Positions 10,701 to 22,896 of a DNA stretch of 64,000 bases are shown here, piece by piece. The position numbers and the translations under genes were made by a program. The first letter of the stretch is position 1, and each line of letters begins with the position of its first letter. The DNA is from Thinopyrum elongatum (Eukaryota > Streptophyta > Magnoliopsida > Poales > Poaceae), in assembly GCA_011799875.1 (NCBI GenBank), contig CM022299.1:30965996-31029995 (forward strand). The letters are read 5' to 3'. The notes beneath the pieces were generated by a model. The model made no database searches. It was not told the origin of the DNA and was given only the letters and a program-made list of their open reading frames with translations.

Positions 10701-11857
10701 ATTTCCTAGCCTGGAACTGTCGGGGACTGGGGTTGGACCCGACGGTGGGCGAACTGAGGGACCTGATACGGTCGTACAACCCAGCGGTGGTTTTCTTGAG
10801 TGAGACAAAAAAGAAGGCGCGAGCAATGGAAAAAGTTAAATGGAGTTTGGGCTTCCGCAATGGTATTGCAGTGGACTGTGAGGGAAGGAGTGGAGGCCTA
10901 GCTTTGCTATGGAGGGATCATGTTCGGGTCACGGTTAGGCCGTGGTGCCCGTACTACATTGATGCGAAAATTTCTTTTGAGGAGAAGACCTTTAGATTCA
11001 CTGGAATCTACGGGGAGCCTCGTATGGAGCACCGAATGAAAACATGGGACGCCCTCCGTTACTTGAAGAGACAAGATAACTTACCTTGGCTTTGTGCAGG
11101 TGATTTTAACGAGATCCTTTTTCAGACAGAGCGGCGAGGGGGCAATCTGAGAAACTTCAATCAAATGGAGGGCTTCCGGGAATGCCTGGGTGACTGTGGT
11201 TTGGCGGACTTGGATTTCACAGGTTACCCGTTTACATGGGATAACAAGCAAGATCAGGAGGGCAATATTCAAGTTCGTCTAGACCGGGCTACATGCAATG
11301 ATGAGTTCTTGCAACTTTTCCCGGAGACGGCGGTGGAGCATGTCCTTACCGAGGAGTCCGACCACGTGGCGCTTGTAATCAGGGCTGCCGCATCACTGGA
11401 TGCGGTCAGGAATAAGAAGCAAGGGGGGTTCAGATTCGAAGAGGTTTGGACAAGGCATGAGGATTACGAGGATATGATCTTACATGCATGGGAGCAAACA
11501 AATCAGCAGCAGGGGGCGACGGCGAACATGAGCAGCAAACTGGGCGCACTCTCCAAGGCTATGCAGAGATGGAGTCGAGAGGTTTTTGGCTCCTTACGTA
11601 GACAGATTTCCAAACTGAAAACGCAGCTGCGGGAAGCTAAAGAGCGGTCTCTTCTCACCGGTTATTTCCAGGAGGTCAAGGACATTGAGAGCCAGTTACA
11701 CGATCTATATGAGAAGGAGGAGATTTACTACAAACAACGCTCCAGAATCGACTGGCTGCAGTGGGGCGATCAGAACACCAAGTATTTCCAGAACCGTGCA
11801 TATCATAGGAAGAGGAAGAATACGGTGAAGGCACTACTACGGGAGGATGGTACCCGC
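10697..11857 (+). pseudogene. LINE ORF2, part 1: AP-like endonuclease
   Basis: 387 codons begin at ATG 10697 with the exonuclease-endonuclease-phosphatase signature MNFLAWNCRGLG. Further catalytic landmarks follow: SETK, CAGDFNEI (near 11095) and EESDHVALVI near the domain end (about 11355). A coiled, charged linker leads toward the reverse transcriptase. The frame is open right up to the CACTA insertion and resumes at 13998. The apparent stop at 11861-11863 belongs to the transposon TIR, not to the LINE. Confidence 0.85.
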
Positions 11858-12829
11858 CACTAGTAGAAAACGGGCCTTTAGTCCCGGTTCCAGAGGGCCT
11901 TTAGTCCCGGTTTTGGAACCGGGACAAAAGGGTCGGGACTAAAGCCCCCCCCCCCCCTAGTCCCGGTTGTGTTACGAACCGGGACTAAAGGCCCTCCACG
12001 TGGCCGCTCTCTGTGCATGGGCTAGAGAACCTTTAGTCCCGGTTGGTGTTACCAACCGGGACTAAAAAAATTTCAAATTGTTTTTTCAAAATTTTGATTT
12101 GTTTTTAATTTTCTTCTGATTTTCAAATCTTTGAATTATTTGACAATTTAATCTCTAATCACCCCTCCTCACTGCTTTAGAATTTAATCTTTAATCTCTA
12201 ATTTCCAAATCATCTAACTTCCCGGCCGGTCACCCATCCTCTCACTACTCCAGCCCGAGCACGCTTAACTTTTAGGTTCTATCTCCCCTAGTTTCCAAGT
12301 CTGCATTTGTTGTTTTCCTGACAATAGTAAGCTATCAATCCTGTTAACCCTTAGGACTTGATGTCACATGATTTAATTTTTTGAATTCCAAACAATTGTT
12401 AAAATAAACAACAATGATTAATTTAAAAACTCAAAAATACTTTCAAAAAAAGGAAAAAATCAAAAAAATCAAAAAACAAAAAAAACAAAAAAAATCCAAA
12501 AATCCAAAATAATACAAAAAGTTCAAAATAAAATAAGTAATAATAATATTGAATTTCAATGAAAATAAAATAAGTAATATTATTATTATGCCATTTATTC
12601 ATTTAATATCTTTAAATCTGTAAATCAAAATTCGACAAATAATATATCCATTATTATCAGAAAAATGTGACCATGATGTCACACGCTTCACCGTTTGAGT
12701 TTGAAATTATTATTCTAAAAAACAATAATTATTTAGTACACTAATATTTATTGAAAAAGTAGTTTGACCATAGTTTGACCACTGTTTGACCAGAATTTGA
12801 CGACATTTCATTTTTTTTAACTTATATTA

Positions 12830-13290
12830 ACTAAAGAATTTTTGTGTGTTCAATATTTTTGACTTCATTTGCTATTTTTTTCATGCATTTAATGATTCTT
12901 TGAGCAAAATTAGCCTGAAATTGAAAAGCACTACAAATGAACTCTGAAAACACTGAAACTTGGCATGGTATTATCATTTTACCCAAATAGCTTGTGCTAA
13001 AAAGTTGAGAGGTTATGGAAAAAACTGGATGCACTTTGTGTACAAATTGGACCATCTCTTTCGAAGTAATAGGGTTTCGGACGAAAACTCAGCTGTTACA
13101 AAGACATTTCATTTTTTTATCTTATTTCATCTCCAGAATTTTTGTGTGTTCAATATGAACCATTCAAAGCCACATCCTTAAATTTCAACCCTTTTTGACT
13201 TCATTTGCTATTTTTTCATGCATTTATTGATTCTTTGAGCTAAATTAGCCTGAAATTGAAAAGCACTACAAATGAACTCTGAAAACCCGA
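12830..13290. repeat. Tandem repeat inside the small CACTA
   Basis: Two copies of a roughly 300-bp AT-rich unit, beginning near 12835 and 13135, share TTTTTGTGTGTTCAATAT, a TTCATGCATTTA block and a segment ending in GCACTACAAATGAACTCTGA. Related units occur at 53556-53970 in the giant CACTA. Confidence 0.7.
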
Positions 13291-13339
13291 AACCCGGGAC
13301 TTAAAACGTCCGAAACTCTATTCTAAACAGTAAACACTA

Positions 13340-13640
13340 AAGGTTCAACCCATAAAACCTAACCCTAAACTTGGAAATCTAAACCCTAGCCCTAAACCCT
13401 AAAACGTCCAAAAACTCTATTTTCCCTTTGGAATTTTGTGATTTTAAAAAATTGTCCTAAACCCTAAACCCGGGACTTAAAATGTCTGAAACTCTTTTCT
13501 AAACAGTAAACCTAAAGGTTCAAACCATAAAACCTAACCCTAAACTCAGAAATGTAAACCCTAGCCCTAAACCCTAAAAACGTCTAAAACGTCCAAAAAC
13601 TCTATTTTCCTTTTCGAATTTTGTGATTTTAAAAAATTGT
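13340..13640. repeat. Telomere-like AAACCCT blocks, duplicated
   Basis: Two roughly 170-bp copies are enriched in degenerate plant telomere units (CTAAACCCTA, CCTAACCCTAAA) separated by AAAACGTCC and a CTCTATTTTCC block. They are interstitial and degenerate, and lie wholly within the CACTA. Confidence 0.7.
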
Positions 13641-13997
13641 CGAAACGGAAAACTTGTTGTTTCTTCGGATCAATCTTTTTGTTCTGCAAATTTTGATATA
13701 TTATTTGTATTTTTCTGAATTAGGATGATTTAGTTATGATTTTTCCAAGTTTAATGTGGTAAAAGGCTTTAGTCTCGGTTGGAGACACCAACCGGGACTA
13801 AAGGGCATCGCACCCTTTAGTCCCGGTTGGTGGCTCCAACCGGAACTAAAGGTCCCATTTGAACCGGAACTAATGCCTGCCCGGCGCCCTAGCCGCTCGA
13901 ACCGGGACTAATGCTCACATTAGTCTCGGTTCGTAATACAACCAGGACTAATGTGTAGATCGAGTTTGGACCAAAGCCCTGTTTTCTACTAGTGCGC

Positions 13998-15363
13998 TGT
14001 TCTTCTGATGAGGAGATGCGTGCTTTAGTTGTGAGTTTTTATGCCACTCTTTTCAGTTCTGAGGGCTCTAATGCAGCAGATAATCTGTTGCAACACATTG
14101 ATATGATCGTCTCGGAGGAGATGAATGCAAAACTCACAGCCTTGATCTCTGATCTTGAAATTGAGACAGCTCTATTTCAGATGGGCCCAACGAAGGCCCC
14201 GGGGCCGGATGGTTTCCCGGCTTTGTTCTACCAACGACACTGGTCGTTAGTAAAAGAGGATGTGTGCAAGGCGGTGAAGGATTTTTTGTACGGAGTGGCG
14301 ACACCGGCATGCTTTAATGATACGGTTGTTGTGATGATACCTAAAGTCAACTCACCGGAGTTGATGTCTCAATTCAGACCAATCAGTCTATGTAATGTGC
14401 TGTACAAAATTGCAACGAAGGTTCTTGCTAATAGGCTAAAAAGAATTCTCCCGGTGTTGATCTCGGAAGAGCAAAGTGCATTTGTACCGGGGAGGCTCAT
14501 CACGGATAATGTACTGGTGGCATATGAGTGTGTCCATGCTATCAAAATGAGGAATAGGAGGAAGCCTCTGTGTGCGGTCAAGTTGGATATGATGAAAGCT
14601 TATGATAGGGTTGAATGGATTTTTCTGGAAAGGATGATGGAGAGGTTCGGTTTTCATGCAGCGTGGATTCAAATGATCATGAGATGTGTGACGTCGGCAA
14701 GGTTTACGGTGAAGCTCAATGGAGGGATCTCGAGTTCCTTTCTGCCCACTAGGGGGCTTCGACAAGGTGACCCTTTGTTGCCTTATTTGTTCTTGTTCTG
14801 TGTGGGGGGCTTCTCGGCTTTGCTAAAAAATGCATAGAGTTCAGGTGATATTAGGGGGGTATCTTTCGGGAGCACTGGCCCCATGGTTACCCATCTCCTC
14901 TTTGCGGACGATAGCATTGTGTTTCTTGAAGGATCCGAAAGCAACCTCCTCACCCTCAAAACAAATTTGCGGGATTATGAGATGGCATCAGGACAGAAAG
15001 TTAATATGCAAAAATCCTCTATCTTCTTCAGGAAGGGTAGCACGGAGGAGAACAAGGAACAGCTTAAGGCAGTCATCGGAATTAATTCTAAAGCTCTGAG
15101 CGAGAAATACTTGGGGCTGCCTACGGCTGTGGGAAGGTCCAAGGAGGGAACTTTTAAATATGCCCGGGAAAGTGCAAAGGGTAAGGTCACGGGATGGAAG
15201 GGACAAGGACTCTCTAAGAAGGCACGTGAGGTTTTGGTTAAATCTGGGCTCCAGTCTACCCCAACTTTCACCATGAGTTGCTTCCAGCTCACCAAGAAAT
15301 TGTGCGGGAACCTGACATCTATCTCCTCTAACTTTTGGTGGGGTGAAGCAAACGGTGAGAAAA
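13998..15363 (+). pseudogene. LINE ORF2, part 2: reverse transcriptase
   Basis: The frame resumes directly after the TSD and encodes the RT domain: [41 protein letters not shown], the first catalytic Asp in [20 protein letters not shown] and the catalytic FADD box near 14904-14915. An in-frame TAG at 14835-14837 lies between GLRQGDP and FADD and would remove the active site; the frame continues after it. The segment ends at the giant CACTA insertion at 15363/15364 and resumes at 58560. The reverse transcriptase is therefore dead both by nonsense and by insertion. Confidence 0.85.
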
Positions 15364-15600
15364 CACTAGTAGAAAAAGGCCCATTTGTCCCGGTTCCAGA
15401 GACCCATTTGTCCCGGTTCTGGAACCGGGACTAAAGGGTCGGGACTAAAGCCCAACACCTTTAGTCCCGGTTCGCTTACGAACCGGGACAGATGTGGCTC
15501 CACGTGGCCACTGCGGCGAGCCCAGGCAGGAGGGCCTTTAGTCCCGGTTGGTAACACCAACCGGGACCAAAGAGCATCCACGCGTCAGCAGCTCAGGAGC
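15364..15600. repeat. Left TIR and subterminal repeats of the giant CACTA
   Basis: The TIR is followed by alternating direct and inverted copies of CCCGGTT with flanking TTTAGT or CATTTGT. These are presumed binding sites for the element's own DNA-binding protein, as in the En/Spm family. Confidence 0.8.
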
Positions 15601-15943
15601 TGGGGTTTTTGTTTTCGTTTTTGAAAGAGGGGGGGGGGGGTTGGAGGTTTTGTAGGGTTAATTTAAGGGTTTCATATATTGTGTTAGCTAGCTAATAGAG
15701 AGAAGTGTCCTCTCTTATCTCCGTGCTTGGTCGACGCTATGTACTATACCTATAGAGAGGACTCGACACGCTAGCTAGTAAGCAAATGAAGGAAACCATT
15801 AAGTACACAAGATCGTCATGAACATATACAGAGAGAAGTGATCGACCTCCTCCTTCTCCGAGAGATTGGTCAAACAACAAGTTTTCGTATATCTATCCGA
15901 CGCTACTAGCTACATATATACAATATAAGATCTCTTACAATCC
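15601..15943. other. Spacer between CACTA end and its second gene
   Basis: A short G run (about 15628-15640) and AT-rich sequence. It is downstream of the minus-strand gene and probably its 3' untranslated region. Confidence 0.5.
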
Positions 15944-18628
15944 CTAACATCTGATGTCAAGTTCCACATGGTATTCTCCGGCTGGATTGATGACGTGGTC
16001 AAGAAAGAATCCTGCCAATTCCTCTTGAATTGCTTTTATGCGATCTTGTGGTAGGAGTTCATCCCGCATCTGCCAAATCTAATTTGAAGAAGGGGGTCAA
16101 TACATATATATGAATGAAACTCAACACAAATGATGGTAATAAAATAAAATTGTGAATATTATTGCTTACGCACTTCATATTGTTTTTCAGAGTAGCCCTG
16201 CTTAGAGGTCGTCGTGTTGTAGATGTACTCGCAAACGTAGTATCCACAAAAATTATTCCCGCCTTCCTGCCACAACCACTTTACGAGAAATAGAGGTCAA
16301 TCAAACTGATAATCAAGCATTATAAATGGTATTGATGAAACTAGCTAGAATCAATGGGAGATGCGCGGAACTAGCTAGTAGTACTTACTTTCGGGTGTGT
16401 AAATCGCAGCTCCCCCGGTAGTCCCGAAGCTTCTGCGGTGAACACTTTCCAAACCCTACGAGACAAAGAAAATAATTACTTGATATCAGGAAATGAACAA
16501 AGTTGCCGATATGGTGCGATAATGATCGATTGAACTTACTTCTGGAGCATTTCAGTCATGGCCGCATACTCCTTGGGATCTTTTCATCTTGAGTCTAAGA
16601 CGGTTACTAGTCCCTGCTCAAGCTTAATCTCTAGGAGAATAAAGTGGAAGCTGCGCACGCATGCATAACTCATCAGTTACATTACTATAACCTCGAGTAA
16701 TAATGGAAACCGAATATGCAGAAGACAGTAACACTCACTTGAAGTTGTAAGGAAAGAGTATTTTATCTTTGTTTTTATTTTTAAGCAATGATTGTAGCAA
16801 GTTGGCCTCGGTTTCTTTTGCATTATATTTAACCGTCCATTCATCTATGAGATTTGTGTTAATGAACCCAATATCATAGATTTGTGCATTTCTGCATTCG
16901 ACGATCTTCAATCTGCATAATATAGTGAGGTTAATTATATATACATGCAATGAAAGAGCTGAGCTATATATAGAGACTTAATTACAGAAGTATAGTACTT
17001 ATAGATAGTAGCAAGTGATGATTATTTTATCGAGGTCCTTTTGATTGAAAAACTGGAAGAACTCCTCAAATGGAACAGACAACAGATCAATTCCAACGAG
17101 GTCGTGCTCCTCTTTAACTCTCAGCGTCAAAATATCCTTCCCAGACTTGCAGGTGTCTATGTACCACTTATGGAATCTTCGCATCATCGTTGTTAGAGGA
17201 GGATCACCAGGTCTGACGAGAGGCTTCCCGTACCGGTATTTGTGTTCGTCCACCTCCATTGTATCAAAATGCGCATCGTCGGGCAGGTAATCACCAGGAT
17301 TGGTACCGAGCAGCATCCCCGGCAGATTTGCGACAATATCGCTAGACACCTTGAGTGGGGGGCACGATTGGTTTGCCTGTTCACCGAGCTGGGGAATTTT
17401 GTTCCCAGTTCTTCGTTCTTGTAACCTTTTGTCACTTGAAGTAGTTCCCGACCGGCGCGCTCCTTCCACTGCCTTTTTAAGAGCGCGGACATGGTTGTCA
17501 TCCGGCGGAGGCGGTGGTGGTCGCTTCAGGTTCTTGAAAGTGCGCTTCAATTTCACCGGATCTATCTTCTCCTCCGGAGGTGGATTTTTCTTTGCAAAAA
17601 AGTCCTTCACTTGGGCTTGACAGATCTCCTCGTTTTCCTCCTCGGTCATCTCGTATGGTAACTTCTCTAGAGGCTTGAGAGATGGACCGAATATGTATTG
17701 CCTCCTGCCTCTGGCTGTACTGCTAGACGCCGGAGCAGCCGGAGTGGCTGCAGCTGTCTTCCTTCGTTTCTTACGAGGCAGAGAAGGAGGCGGAGTGCTA
17801 CGACACGCCGGAGCAGCTGGAGCGGCGGCGGCTGTCTTCCGCTGTTGCTGACGAGGCGGAGAAGGAGGCGGGCTGCTCGGACGCGCCGGCTCAGGCGGAG
17901 AAGGAGGCGGAGTGCCGCCATGCGCCGGAGCAGCCGGAGAAGGAGGCGAACTGCCCTGATCACTCGCCGGAGGAGGAGGAGGCGCAGTGCCCTGACTCGC
18001 CGGAGGAGGAGGAGGAGGCGTCCAGTTTGGAAGGTTGATGAGCTCCTTTCGCCATAGACATGGAGTCTTCAGAGCAAGACACAGCTGAGTCTCCCCTTCA
18101 CCGGTAGGGTGGTCAAGCTCGAGCTCTTCAAATCCCTCCGTTATTTCATCGACCATCACAACAGCATAGCCTTGTGGAATCGGAAGGCAGTGAAAAGTTG
18201 CGTCGGGTTGAGGAGGTGCAACAGAGCCGACAGCCGCCTTGACTTTGAGGTGCTGCCATTGCGTCATAAGGTGGCAATCTTGAGCCTCCGTGATAGCATC
18301 CACGGGGTAGCTGGGAGCCGTGAAGTCAGGCTGCTGAAGGAGCTCGGTGGAAGCCACGCTGCTTCTCCGCTAAGATGGTGGGGTAGCTCCGGCAGGTCGC
18401 TGGCTCTGAACTAGTAGTGCTTGTTCCTCTAGCGCTCGTACCCTTGCATTCAGCTTCTGCAGTTTGGTCTGCTCCACTTTCCTCCTCCTATCCCGGGTTT
18501 TGTAACCGCCTGCGCCGGGAAACGCAACCTTCCATGCAACGGAGCCTGGCGTGCCACGTGTTCGTCCAGGGTGCTCAGGATTCCCGAGGGCCTGTGTGAG
18601 CTCGTCGTTCTCTCTGTCGGGAACGAAC
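15944..18628 (-). pseudogene. CACTA second gene, 3' part: proline-rich protein with Ulp1-like protease core
   Basis: This continues exon 2 from 42278, with the Gypsy insertion between them. Exons on the minus strand: rest of exon 2 (18628-17003), 16912-16739, 16650-16540, 16455-16389, 16278-16170 and 16078-15944 (TAG). Exon 2 encodes a short coiled-coil-like stretch, long Pro-rich repeats (about 18050-17700) and a conserved domain ending IIITCYY. The last exons carry a C48-type cysteine protease core: FHFILLEI and VLDS for the His/Asp part, then GNNFCGYYVCEY with the catalytic Cys. Lesions: TAG at 18370-18372, an intron donor reading ATAAGT instead of GTAAGT at 17002, and TGA at 16584-16586. 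The exon 6/7 junction also does not join cleanly in frame. Ulp1-like domains are common cargo of grass CACTA elements. Confidence 0.75.
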
Positions 18629-20720
18629 TGTAACACCCCCTTGTAATAAACTCTGTGACACTCTGTTAAAACTGCCAAGTCATGATCATTTGCAGTGCCA
18701 AGTCATAAGGGTTAATGATCCAATTCAAATTCACATCTGAAAATCAACTCAAATTCAAAAGTGAAATATAAAGTTGTTCAAACTCTGTTGGGAAAATGTT
18801 CATTAAATGGCAAATAATTCAGGAACATTTTTAAAATCAATATCAAAATATTTGGAGTTGGGCAAGTGACTCAAACAAGATGAAACAGCACCCAAAACAG
18901 CAATATTAAATTCATTTAAAATCATTACTAAATCAAATGGCTTCCAAAACTGTCCGAACCACTTTTTGGTGAGAGCTAATATTGCATTGCAATATTTGGG
19001 CCAACTCCCACATTTTTCAAAAGTGCACAAGTGCCCTAAACATTTTGAAACAGAAAAGGATAAAAGAAAATGGAGAAGCTAAAACAGAAAAACAAAAGCG
19101 GGACACTGTGCACTGGGCCTTAGTGCACAGTGCCCCGAGTCGCGGCCCAACTGGCCCAGCTTCTCCTCCCTCCTCCCCGTGTCGGCCGCGCCCTGGTCGC
19201 GCGCGCGCGCGCCAGCCGGGCGGCGACACGCCGACGGCCACCGACGCCACCGACAGCCGCGAGGAGATAAGGGCGAGGCCCGTGCATCTCCCCTGGACCC
19301 CTCGCTCACTTCCTCTCTCTCTCCCTCGCTCGCTCCGCCCTCGCTCCCAGCTCCGCCCTCGCTCCCTCCCAGATCCGGTCACCGAGCGCCGTCGCCGCCG
19401 CGTTCTCGACGTTGCCACGGCCACCGGCCACCCTTCGTCAAGCCGACCAGCCAGCGAGCTCCGCCCCGCTCCTCTCCATCGTCTGGTGTCCTCCGTTCGA
19501 GCTGGGGTGCAGCGAAGGCGATGGATCGAGCTCCTCCTCGTCTTCGGCATCTCCGGCGATCTCCGGCGTCCCCGACCCTCTGCGGCTACTAAACCTCGCA
19601 CCGGCCACCGTGTGCCACTACGTGAGCACCTCTGCCTCCCCTCTCTCCTCCCTGAGCTCGTTCCTGAGCTCTAGCCGCCGTCGCCAATAGTGCCCGAGCG
19701 CAGCTCCGCCGTGGGGCTCGCCGTCGCCGTTTCTGTCATTGTCATGGCTCTCTGAGCTCGTCATCGAGCTCAGGGCGTCGCGTAGGTGTCGCCAGTGACG
19801 TCCACTTCTCTCCCCGTAGCCGCTAGCGCCGAACCCGATGGAGCCCGAGCTCCGGCGACCGCTCCGCCGCTCGCCGTCGCTCATTCCGGTTGTTACCGAC
19901 CGCGCCGCCGCCACGGTTGGATGCGGCGTGTCCTCCGCATTCGAACGAGCCGCCCCGCGCTCATTTTGGCCCTCTGTGGCCGAAACCCGCCGCTCGCCCG
20001 AGCCCTCCGCCGCATTCTCGCGCCCGCCGGCGTTTAAACGCCGGCCGGCCGACGTGGCATACCTGGGCCCAGCCCTGAGTCACTGACCCGTGGGCCCCAG
20101 GGGCCCGACCGGCCAGCTGACCGGTCAGCCCTGCTGACTGGACCGGCCTAGTCGCTGACACGTGGGCCCCACCTCCCTGTTAATCTAATTAAAACGTTTT
20201 AGAAATAAAAATAAACTAATTACCCTAATGAGTCTATGACATGTGGGACCAGAAGCCTAATTAGCTAATTAGATTAGTTTAACTCACGGTTTAGGTAAAC
20301 AGAGGCTGACATGTGGGTCCCACTGGACCCACATGTCATATTTGACTTAGTCAGCTGACTGTTGACTTGCTGACGTCAGCAGCGCGTCATGCTGACGTCA
20401 TAATTCATTTTCTGATAAATAAAATAATTCCAGAAATTCAAATAAACTTTAAAAATTAATAACTTTTAAACCGTAGCTCGGATCGAAAAAGTTAAAACAT
20501 GAAAGTTGCTCAGAACGACGAGCCGAGTCTGATCGTGCCGTCTGTTTCTCCATCGGAACCTACTACGTAGAAGAACTCGTAACTCCGGACCCGAATCCGG
20601 CAGATGAATAGTGCACACACGTCGGATATTAAATCCCAGAATAATTCTAAAAATAACTAAAATGACTTAGATGCATAATTAGGCAACCCTGCACTGCATC
20701 ATAGCATCACACGCACCGTA

Positions 20721-21038
20721 TTGCATTTGTTTGCATTATGTTTACCTGTTTCTTCCCCCTCTTCTCTCTCGATAGACCCCGACGTTGACGTAGCTCCCGA
20801 GGCAGACGCCGCACAGGAGTACGACTACGTCCCCGACGATACTACTGAAGACCTTGCCCTTGCCCCCGAGCAAACAAGCAAGCACCCCCATTTTGAGCAT
20901 GCCTATATCGCCTATTCCCTTCCCTCTTATGCTTGCATTAGAACTGCTACTGCTACTGTTTTCCTATACCTGCTGCATAGCCTGATTATTGTACCCTGCT
21001 TTGTTACCTTACTGGTTATCCTAGACTGCTTAGTATAG
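20721..21038 (+). CDS. LTR-borne short ORF (105 codons), LTR1 copy
   Basis: An acidic N-terminal half (PDVDVAPEADAAQEYDYVPD) is followed by a hydrophobic C-terminal stretch (TVFLYLLHSLIIVPCFVTLL) that could span a membrane. A pyrimidine-rich tract ending CGATAG before the acidic part looks like a 3' splice site, so only the acidic half may be a real exon. Identical frames occur at 30027-30344 and 40117-40434. Function unknown. Confidence 0.35.
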   Translation: MHLFALCLPVSSPSSLSIDPDVDVAPEADAAQEYDYVPDDTTEDLALAPEQTSKHPHFEHAYIAYSLPSYACIRTATATVFLYLLHSLIIVPCFVTLLVILDCLV

Positions 21039-22464
21039 GCTGGGTAGAGACACGACAGAGACCTCCACTTGATCCCGACTGCCCTGCTGGATATCAGAAG
21101 ACCCGATCATCGGGATTGAAGACCAGACCCTGGCACCGCACATCACTACCCCTTAGTTGCCGACACTTCTGGGTTACCGTCGAGTGCCGAGGGTGATACC
21201 TCGTTAGCACTTCTGATGTTAACCTTGTAGGTTAGTTACTCGGTCGTGGTAAGCGAGGGTGATTCCTCCTACACCACCCCCGATAACGACATCGTCGCGC
21301 AACCTCTCAAATGTGGACCTCGAGGGTGATTCCTCCTTCGTTCACCTTGATGATAACATCGAGCGGGAACTCCATCGAGGGTGATTCCTCATGGTTCCCT
21401 TCGGTGTCAAACACACAGTTACCTTGGATATTATGACTTGACTATGAACCACGATACTAAAGACGGGTCGGCCCTGAGGGGTACCCGCGCGAGCTTATTG
21501 CGAAGTGATGTGGAGTCGGGTTGACCTGGATGGTGCCCGCGAGATAACTACGAGGCGTGGCCGGGCATTCTTAGCCCTTGCCGCAAGTCCTCGAGACGGG
21601 GCGACGGGGTCACATCGATCGTGAGTCTCTGCTCGTTTCCGCGTGCTCCTAATCCACTACGGTTTGGATATTCGATCCGAGGGGCCTCTGGCCCGATAGC
21701 ACTAACCATCACGTGGGCATAGTATGGGCGTTCTGCGTCGTATACTTCAGCCGGAGCTTAATGGACGTCAGCGACTGATGCGGCACACGCTGGGTTGGAC
21801 TGGGAACGCAACCGCGCTTGTATAAGGGGTTGCTAGGTCTGCTCACCGGCGTTGCACGTAACGTGCAGGAGTTCCCGGGGCGATGGCCCAAGACCCCTGG
21901 GGGCATAGGTTAGTCCGGCGTGCTGACCTCTCTGTTAGGTATTTGGTCGGGTTGCGGCGTGTTGCTTAGCCGAGGCCGGGCATGACCCAGAAAAGTGTGT
22001 CCGGCCGGAGTTAAGCGAGCGTGGTGGGTAAGTTGGTGCACCCCTGCAGGGAAGAAACTTCTATCGATAGCCTGTCCTACGGTAACGGACACTCGGAGTT
22101 GTATCCCGATCGGTACAACTAGAACATGTGGTGAGAATTGGATAGTACGGTTCTGGGATTGCTTTCTCGCAGGGAGTCGAGAAAGGATCTCAGGTCGAGG
22201 TTGATGATACTACTACTACTACTACTTTACATTATTGTTCATCTGCTCTTTCCTGATGCTGCAAGACTGTCGAAGATTGTTGAAGATGCTAGTCTTCGAT
22301 AGGACTAGGCTTTCCCCCTCTATTCTGGCATTTCTGCAGCCCAGTCCACATATACAGCCATTCCTTTGACAATGTTGCATATGTAGTGTAGATCCTTGCT
22401 TGCTGAGTACTTCGGATGAGTACTCACGTTTGCTTTATTTTCTTTTTCCCCCATATTCCTTTTG

Positions 22465-22575
22465 ATGCCACCAGACGACGGAGCCCCTGAGTCAGAAGCC
22501 CCAGCTGACGACCAGTACTACTACCCGCCTGGCGAGTACTACTACTACGAGGAGCCGTTCGACGACCAGGAGTAG
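22465..22575 (+). CDS. LTR-borne Tyr/Asp-rich microprotein (36 aa), LTR1 copy
   Basis: ATG 22465 to TAG 22573-22575. The product is short, acidic and rich in tyrosine (DQYYYPPGEYYYYEEP). Copies are identical at 31770-31880 and 41861-41971. It may be a downstream exon of the acidic ORF at 20721. No known domain. Confidence 0.35.
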   Translation: MPPDDGAPESEAPADDQYYYPPGEYYYYEEPFDDQE

Positions 22576-22884
22576 GATCGGAGGGTCCAGGGCAGGAGGC
22601 CTACGCCTTTCGATCGTAGTATTTTATTTTACCCCGCCTCTGTGAAGGCCTAATTCTCTCTATGTAATATATCTGTACCCAGATATCTAATGCTTCCGCT
22701 GACGCTTGTATGCCATCGAGCTATGTATTCGAGCCCTCGAGGCCCTGGCTTGTAATATTAAGCTTGTATGACTTTATTTTATGTTTTAGAGTTGTGTTGT
22801 GATATCTTCAAGTGAGTCCTTAGGTTTGATCGTGCGCATTTGCATGTATGATTAGTGCACGATTAAGCCGGGGTCGTCACAGGT

Positions 22885-22896
22885 TGGTATCAGAGC
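22885..22896 (+). promoter_or_regulatory. Primer-binding site, copy 1
   Basis: TGGTATCAGAGC lies three bases after the end of LTR1. It is complementary to the 3' end of plant initiator methionine tRNA and is where minus-strand DNA synthesis starts. Confidence 0.9.

Larger units (their letters stand above)
11858..13994. mobile_element. Non-autonomous CACTA element (2.1 kb) inside LINE ORF2
   Basis: The termini are CACTAGTAGAAAAC at 11858 and its complement ending at 13994, with 3-bp TSD CGC at 11855-11857 and 13995-13997. Subterminal regions carry many copies of the TTTAGTCCCGGTT/AACCGGGACTAAA motif in both orientations. There is no transposase or other long frame; the middle is AT-rich with tandem repeats and telomere-like blocks. 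Its internal repeat near 12830-13270 resembles 53556-53970 of the giant CACTA, so it looks like a deletion derivative of a related family mobilised in trans. Confidence 0.88.
18629..22881 (+). repeat. 5' LTR (LTR1), 4253 bp
   Basis: The LTR runs TG...CA. Its first 400 bp are AT-rich, followed by a GC-rich block (19150-20050), an AT-rich segment and a long conserved 3' part containing two short open frames. It carries an 18-bp tandem duplication near 19335-19370 that LTR3 lacks. Confidence 0.93.

Noticed and set aside
14129..14765. Antisense frames across the LINE reverse transcriptase
   Set aside because: Shadows of the plus-strand RT, which has clear motifs.
17667..18057. Open frames antisense and shifted across the proline-rich part of the CACTA gene
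   Set aside because: They are shadows of CCG/CCA proline repeats read on the other strand or frame.
19017..19680. Frames of up to 230 codons in the GC-rich part of LTR1 (and copies in LTR3)
   Set aside because: Open on both strands because of high GC; Arg/Ser/Pro-rich; no conservation with the diverged part of LTR2.
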